DNA from: Protopterus annectens
Taxonomy: Eukaryota; Chordata; Ceratodontiformes; Protopteridae
Reading direction: 5' to 3'
Assembly: GCF_019279795.1 (NCBI RefSeq)
Contig: NC_056725.1
Coordinates: 1,746,343,220-1,746,407,219, forward strand
Length of the DNA stretch: 64,000 nucleotides
Of the stretch, positions 58,111-64,000 are shown one piece after another. Position numbers and translations under genes: made by a program. How positions within the stretch are numbered: the first letter of the stretch is position 1; each line of letters opens with the position of its first letter. A model generated the notes under the pieces. That model did no database searches and was not told where the DNA came from. It saw nothing but the letters and a program-made list of their open reading frames with translations.

Positions 58111-58145
58111 CTGTAGAAGTCCCTGATACTATACAAGATGAAAGC
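58111..58145 (+). ncRNA. Hammerhead-like core, PLE-D 3' arm (degraded)
   Basis: CTGTAGA, AGTCC, loop, then GATGAAAGC. The GAAA is kept here while the first box has changed. The opposite arm shows the reverse pattern. Confidence 0.3.
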
Positions 58146-58208
58146 TCTTATCTGTTTATTTAATTACTTTACTGCGGACATCGCTTTCTAGTCTTTTGTT
58201 CTTTTGGC

Positions 58209-59090
58209 TTATGTACCTGGACAGATTATTAGCTTCTTGGTTATTTGTATAGTAGAAAAAGAGGTAGAACTTAGCTTTCCAACATAATTCTAGTTATAAA
58301 ACAAGCTATTGTTCCCACACATTATGTATATGGCCATTTTTAAATGTATGTTTATAACTTTTGTCTTACCTACACACAAACTATTATTTGTCAGGCTGAT
58401 CTTTTATACAGTTACATCTTCTCAACTCCTTTTGAACGTATGCCACACTTCTCAAGACTTTTTGCTTTAATGAAAACCATCAAACAAAAAACTAAATACA
58501 TTTCCAAAACACCTTCATCCCCTTTTAACTTAGAACAAGCACACATAACTATGTACATTTTTAACAAATTGTGTTTAACCTTCTGTATAGGAAAAACTAT
58601 CTTAAATGTACAGCTGTATAACCTAACCATGATAAAGTACATGCTCCCATTTACACCAATTGTTGTTTGTTCTTTTCTTATCTGTTGAACTATGCCATTT
58701 TATGTTGAGCACATTCTTTTCTTTTCAAAGATCTTGCTAGATATTTCTGCCTTTCAGATGTGAAAAACAGCTTGTATGCTTTCAAAAAAATAACTTTTAG
58801 CACTGAGGAAAAAGTGCACTGGCTACTTTTAAATAAATCAAAATTCGGAACTCTTCTATTAAATTCATTAAAGTATTAAGGATGCTAGGGAGGGTATTGT
58901 CTCTTTTTCACTTCCCATAATTTCAAGCTTTGTCAGTGGTGTGTACCATTGTACCTTTAAATTTTGCATTTCCCTCAGCAAAGAATGCTCAGAACTCTCA
59001 AGATTAATTGCTTGCAACTATAGCTTGTCTTCATGTAAAATCAATCAGCAATGGGGAAAAAGCTAATAACATACATATGCATTAAAGAAC
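58209..59090. other. Host intron, part between PLE-D and upstream exon
   Basis: AT-rich. A plus-strand frame at 58344-58688 is open for 114 codons but resembles nothing and is probably chance. Confidence 0.4.
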
Positions 59091-59186
59091 CTTTGTAAAT
59101 TTCCTCAGAACAGAATGTATAGAAATCCTCTAGCTGACTGCCTTCATCTGCAGACTTCTTGTCTTGGCTCACACTCAGAACATATC
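59091..59186 (-). CDS. Host gene, penultimate exon (membrane-proximal part)
   Basis: A 96-nt minus-strand exon. The acceptor is a strong pyrimidine tract ending tttccattag, and the donor is AAAG|gttctt. The open phase reads YVLSVSQDKKSADEGSQLED, then FYTFCSEEIYK. It ends after one base of a codon, and the exon at 46716-46870 begins with the other two (G+GT = Gly), so the phases join exactly. The peptide is polar and acidic, as expected just outside a transmembrane helix. It may be the penultimate exon, because no other exon was seen in the 12.2-kb intron. Gene not identified. Confidence 0.6.
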
Positions 59187-61691
59187 CTAATGGAAACAAA
59201 AACAAACTAATATCTTTGCAGATGCAAGAAGCTTAGTCTTAGTATTTTTCATAAGTTTCAGCATTTTGTCTTATTTTTCAAGCATATTTGCTTACAAAAA
59301 AAGTGTTATAGCTTAAACCAAGGACATTAATCCAGACATCCACACTCATAATCTTAGTTCTACACATAATATAATCAGTGCACTTTTACACCCCTCACCC
59401 CAGCAGCCCTAAATCACAGCATTATATTACCTTAAACTTGCTTCTCTTGCTATATTTAAAACATATAGTCTTACAACTAAAAAGCAAATATATTTAACAC
59501 ATACAACAGTCACTTAAAGACCCTCCCCTCTCCACATTTAAAGTACCCCTGGCCTGACACTGTATAAAACTGTTTTACAATATAACATACAGTTTATGTC
59601 ATGAAATGTTTTATATAGATACTAAGAACAAACATTTTTTTGTTAACAATTGTTTTTCCCTTTAGTGTCCTCCTAAACATTAAAGAAATAATATGAGAGA
59701 ATATGCTTCATAGTCCACCAAGTTTAAAAATGTAACCAAAATTCCAGGGTTTTCTCAGCTACTTTTATTTGGAAAGCCACATTTCACAAATGTGATTGAT
59801 GTTTTATATCATCACATTTTCTTACTAATTTCAGTTTGCTGGTCTTCCTGATCATCCCTATGGCCAACACTAGAATATGTTTCAATTTTAAGGTACTCCT
59901 GATTCTTCTAGTCATTTTATGTACTTTATTCTGTCTCAATCATTTTCCTTTGGAACATTGGAAAATGTTTCACTGGTGAAGTGTCTATAAGATTTATTAT
60001 CAGAAGAATAAAAAATCAGAGCCCCCTTCTGCTCACTTTTTTTAAATAAATATTTTTATTTCCTCCTTAGCCTGTTCTGCTTCAAAATGTCTGATCCTCC
60101 AGAAAAAAATACTCTGAAGACAGCTGCATATAGCAGCTTGAATTTCACACCTGCCTCTCAACATTCCTTGTTTGCTGGCATAAATTTACTTCTGTTTTGC
60201 CTGGTGTATAGTGAACAATTATTTACCCCAAATATGCTACCGTCTCCAATTGTTTACAATTTTCCACTCTGTCACAGTTTTCAGGCTCAACTCTTTCTGC
60301 TGGTATGAATGGATTTTTACTAGTATGGATCTTGGTTACATTCTCATGGCCAGGGTTGGAGCATATACTTGATGTGCCTTTTAAATTAACAAATTATGCT
60401 GTGGAACAGCAGTCCAGTTGCTTATCTGTGCTTTCTTAAAATCAATGCAGTGTATTCTTTCCAGTTTCTCTGGCACATTAGGAAATCTCAGTTTTTTTCT
60501 GTGTGCTCTGTCTTCAAATCCTACTGTTTTTTTGAAATAGCACTTCTTGTGAAGTCTCATACTCTGCCAGCCTTTTCCACATTTCAACCTCTGATTTTTG
60601 TAGTTTTATCAGTTCGCATGACTAGCTAGTTAAAGCTCTTCGATTTTTCTCAGCCTCTGAGAAAACAGCCAAGAAACTTTAAAGAGTACAAAAACAGTGG
60701 TGCAACCAGTACTACTGCAGGGTACAGAAACCTGAGCAATAAAGGCAGAGCAGTTGATAAATCTAAATATGAAGTGCCTGAGGTGGGTGGTAGGATGCAC
60801 ACTGTGGGACAGACAAAGAAAATAGGGCATCAGAGCAGAAGCTAATGTAGTTCCAATTACAGAAAAGATCAAAGAGATTTGGGCAAATATGCAGAAATAA
60901 TCTGGTGAAGAAGATTTGGGATAGATAAGAAGAAGGCAAGAGGAAATGAGGGCATCTAGCAAAGAAGTAGATAGTGTGACAGAAGACATGCTATAGTCAG
61001 ACATGACTGTTGAAATAGGTAGGAAAGTAGCAATGAACTGAAAGAGATGGCAACAGTTGACATGACACCCAGACCCCATTTAGAAAATGGGAAAAAGAGT
61101 GTTGATGATTTTATTTGAATTGACATGCTCTTTCAATGTTTCACTTATTTTAATCATCCCCTCTGAGTACATTTGATTTATTTTCCACTACATTACTGGA
61201 AGCCATCTCTTGAACCAAAGCTTATGTTTGAACAGCTTTTTGCTGAACAGCTGCATGGTCCTTCCCAGCCAATGCTTCTCTTCATGTCTTCTGATTGATT
61301 TTATTTCAGGTTCTCCAAATTTTTCTTTGCTGGCATCAAGGCAGTTCAATTGCTAGCTAATAAGGAAATGTTGCCTAAATAGCAGTTTCAATGGCACTCC
61401 TTTTTCTCACTTACTGTTTTCATACCGGAGAGCTGAAATTAAGCTGCTGAACAGTGTGCAGCCATTTTGGAAGTCCATAACAGAATCCTTTTAAATTCAT
61501 ACCCCTATTTGCTTCATCTTATTATGGCCCATAAATATGTGTATTGTTGTCATATGCAGGTATGTAGTTTACTACAGCTTTTGCTTTATCTTCATTAATT
61601 GTATATCCAGAAAAGACTAGAAAACACTGTAATGTCCTTTTCTGGATTTATCAGATACAAAATAATATAATCTGAAAATAAGGCTAATTTT
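59187..61691. other. Unassigned DNA, probably upstream host intron
   Basis: No exon passes a splice-site plus open-frame test by eye. A minus-strand frame of 149 codons at 60630-61079 is open, but its composition (Ser/Leu/Phe-rich, no domain) suggests chance. A mild purine-rich strand bias occurs at 60650-61080. Confidence 0.4.
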
Positions 61692-62682
61692 TATTTTTTA
61701 AGCAAAAACATCTTTATTAAATGATCAGTTATAACATATGCAACCATATGTTTATATAAATGAAAACAAACCATATTGACATAATCCTAGCTGCAAGCAT
61801 TTTACATCACAAACCATACTGACATAATTTTAGTTGCAAACATATACATCACTTATAATCTACCCAATCATTGTCAGTCAAACATTACAAAGCTCATTCA
61901 AATCTTACCTTCTTTTAAACCTCATTCTAACCTTGCATGTATTGTTCCCACAATTCCTGTTTTTTTCCTATCTAATTTTCTCCTACCCTTTTCTACATAT
62001 CCCAATTCCAGTTGTTTTATCTCTGTTGCTATATTGAATACTTCCAGTACAGTTGGTTTAGACTTACATTTCTATTTTCTAGTAACTGATTCTGTATCAT
62101 AGCTCAGAAAATCATTTCCCTAGTTAAACCAGTTAGCTCACCCAGCATCTTGCATAGAGTAGTCTGCAGGGAATCTTCACAGTCTACCACTCATTGCATT
62201 ACAACAAAATATGTTCCCATTTACCTCTTTCTTACCTATCAGACCTTCAACATTTGCTGTCTACCTGAGTAAAAATTATCCAGAGTTTTCTTTGAGTATA
62301 AAAATATCCATTTAAACATTTCCAAGCAAAAACCTTAAATCTTCTAGGTTTTGTTGCATATTTGGGAGGTATTCATATATCATCCATTATTTCTTTGTGA
62401 TTTGCTTATCCAATCTCTCTTCCCAATCCTTTCTAGCCTCCTCTGATAGATTCTTACAGTTATTATGCAATATTTTATATTTTCTACTAATTATTAATTT
62501 TTTAACACAGCATCTGTTCTAGATTCTAGTAAAATCTCTACCAGTGCTGGTCTTTCATTTAGGACCCCTCTATTTCTTTCTCTTTGTCTATACTCTGATA
62601 TCAATCCTTCATAGGGAAGGCACTCTCTAACCTGCAGTCCAAATAAATTCTTGGCATCTTCCCATTCTATTCTTTCCCTGTC
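61692..62682 (-). mobile_element. L1-type LINE, 3' part
   Basis: Minus-oriented with its 3' end at about 61692. Near 62510-62680 it encodes RIEWEDAKNLFGLQVRECLP, LISEYRQRERNRGVL and ALVEILLESRTDAVL, matching the L1 pieces at about 540-680 and 31790-31930. Frames toward the 3' end are decayed. It stops at an A-rich tract (62683-62706) that separates it from PLE-E. Confidence 0.75.
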
Positions 62683-64000
62683 TAAAAAAAAAAAACAAAA
62701 AAAAAACTCCGCCAGAAGCGGTGGATTTGGTACTACATACTTCTGCCTCCACCCCTTTGCCCAGCCAGGAGGCAGATAAAGAGAATCAGGACACAAACAC
62801 CATGGGCACTGGGGCAATTTTGAAGCGTCATGCAGTTGCCCCCCTTTTTTTACCTTATTCAATAAGGAAACCAATGATACCCAGAGAGAGATCCAGGAGC
62901 TGGGACAAACGCAAGAGGAAATTCTCAGAAGAGAACGGACAGCAAAGGCGACGCCAAAAGCAGTAAATGACTCTTCTTTATTCTTTAATTTATCTAGTTA
63001 TATATTAAGTAGTTCTGAAGTTAGCCTCTTAAATAGAGGCTTATCTTTTGTTCCTTCGCAAGCCAGCTACCTACAAGACATTTTGATAGCTATAAGGATT
63101 TTTAGTCGCAAGCTAGCATTGAAATTGATGTTTTATGACCAAGGAGTTAATATTCTAGATAATAAAAGTGATGCTTTATGCTGTAAAAGAAAAAGTATGT
63201 ATTGTCCACCACTACCAAGCCATGTAGAATGCTTTGTCAAGTTATGTGAAAAAAGTTTTTATGATTATTTCTACCAAGGCAACAGGAAGTGCATGTATTT
63301 TAATATGAATGGGGATGAAAGATTGTCACTGCAAGGATTGATGGGAGAACCCTCGATTATCATTAGACCAGCTGATAAAGGGGGAGGCATAGTGATATTA
63401 AATACTGAACAATATAATGCATCCATGATGTTGATGTTAAGTGACTCAAACACATATATTGAGATTTCCAATAGTTCTTTATTTGAAATACTAAATAGAA
63501 TTAAAGATGAGATATATGATATGTTAATGTGTCATCAGATTAATAAAGAACTATATGATTTTTTTCATGTAGAATTCCCACAAATACCACATATCAAAGC
63601 TCTACCCAAAATGCATAAGGATGTACTTCCACCTCCCATTAGGCCTATAGTGGATGGTGAAGGATGGGCCACACAAAATATCTCTATATATTTAGAAAAG
63701 AGTTTGAGACCCATTATGAACCAGATTCCCACTATATTAAGAGACAGTTATCAGTTATTGGAGAAGTTAGATAATCTTGGTGTAGAATTAATACCTGGGG
63801 TACACTTGTTGATTACACTGGACATACAAAGTTTGTTTACCTGTATTCCTAATGATCAAGGAATACAAAGTATTAGGGAACTGCTCCAGTTCTATCCAGA
63901 AACCAGTCGAAATAGGAATATACTAATATGTCAGCTATTAGACCTGGTTCTTTCAAACAATGTTTTCTCTTTTTCCAACCATACTTATCTACAGAAGTGG
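62683..64000 (+). mobile_element. Penelope-like element PLE-E, 5' part, runs off the window
   Basis: Starts at or just after an A-rich tract. An 81-codon basic frame (62721-62966, with RERSRSWDKRKRKFSEENG) is followed, with a frame change, by a long RT frame open to the edge. No inverted 5' arm is visible before it. Coding decay is far less than in PLE-D, so this may be a younger family. Confidence 0.75.
62780..64000 (+). CDS. PLE-E reverse transcriptase, partial, uninterrupted to window end
   Basis: The frame with codons starting at 62780 has no stop for 407 codons. Blocks in order: RGLSFVPSQASYLQDIL near 63030-63080 (the segment before the RT), SIIIRPADKGGGIVILNTEQ near 63355-63415, KALPKMHKDVLPPPIRPIVD near 63597-63657 and motif A LLITLDIQSLFTCIPN near 63808-63855. 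Motifs B and C and the GIY-YIG domain would lie beyond 64000. The first in-frame ATG is near 63129, so the true start is uncertain. It may lie in the overlapping upstream frame (ATG 62721), joined by a shift. The encoded RT is diverged from PLE-A and PLE-D. Confidence 0.75.

Larger units (their letters stand above)
47717..58208 (+). mobile_element. Penelope-like element PLE-D, interrupted by two CR1 copies
   Basis: Inverted arms about 47717-47960 and 57975-58208 delimit a plus-strand PLE. The 5' part of its coding region lies at about 48300-48740 and the rest at 55270-57830. Between them stand CR1-4 and CR1-5. RT blocks and a GIY-YIG remnant are readable but frames are broken many times. Both arms have a hammerhead-like core. 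No TSD was found. It lies in the host gene's last intron, antisense to that gene. Confidence 0.75.

Noticed and set aside
47700-58290. Target-site duplication for PLE-D
   Set aside because: No convincing direct repeat of 8 bp or more flanks the arms.
60630-61079. A 149-codon minus-strand ORF
   Set aside because: Low-complexity Ser/Leu/Phe content, no domain, no splice or start context. Probably chance.
61260-61370. A possible plus-strand exon after a ttgattttatttcag acceptor
   Set aside because: The following frame closes quickly and no donor or homologous protein is evident.

Overview
The window looks like vertebrate nuclear DNA from a large, repeat-rich genome. It is AT-rich and has long introns, microsatellites and no bacterial gene organisation. 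The mix of CR1-type and L1-type LINEs, several Penelope-like elements (PLEs), DIRS-type elements and a Gmr1-like LTR element suggests an amphibian, lungfish or similar lineage. The species is an inference. Nearly every long reading frame belongs to a retroelement. The exception is a pair of host-gene exons on the minus strand (46716-46870 and 59091-59186) that encode the membrane-proximal part, transmembrane helix and short tail of an unidentified single-pass membrane protein.

Layout. 1-1920: L1 3' fragments in both orientations. 1932-3076: a duplicated 390-bp noncoding unit. 3140-10949: a 7.8-kb PLE (PLE-A) bounded by a 15-bp target-site duplication (TSD), with an inverted copy of its own 3' end at its 5' side, a partial tandem copy, reverse transcriptase (RT) and a GIY-YIG nuclease. 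A 1.05-kb palindromic, noncoding PLE-like element (PLE-B, 8618-9669) sits inside it with a 16-bp TSD, and the uninterrupted site survives in PLE-A's partial copy. 11118-31738: CR1 LINEs and DIRS fossils nested in one another; CR1-1 (+), CR1-2 (+) and CR1-3 (-), and a DIRS element (+) that carries PLE-C. 31739-33830: a twin-primed L1 and a decayed LINE. 34044-35045: a solo LTR. 35797-43335: an LTR element with the order gag-PR-IN-RT-RH (Gmr1-like).

43336-59186: the 3' part of the host gene. Its last intron holds PLE-D (47717-58208), which is itself interrupted by two near-identical minus-strand CR1 copies. About 10.5 kb of this 12.2-kb intron is retroelement. 61692-62682: another L1 fragment. 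62683-64000: the start of a fifth PLE (PLE-E), whose RT frame is open to the window edge.

The most interesting theme is the PLE set. Four families (A-D) each end in inverted arms, and each arm pair carries a core of the form CTGA(A/T)GA, then a short hairpin, then GAAA. This is the conserved core of a hammerhead ribozyme. PLE-B keeps only the arms and noncoding filler yet has a clean TSD, so it looks like a non-autonomous, ribozyme-bearing passenger of PLE machinery.
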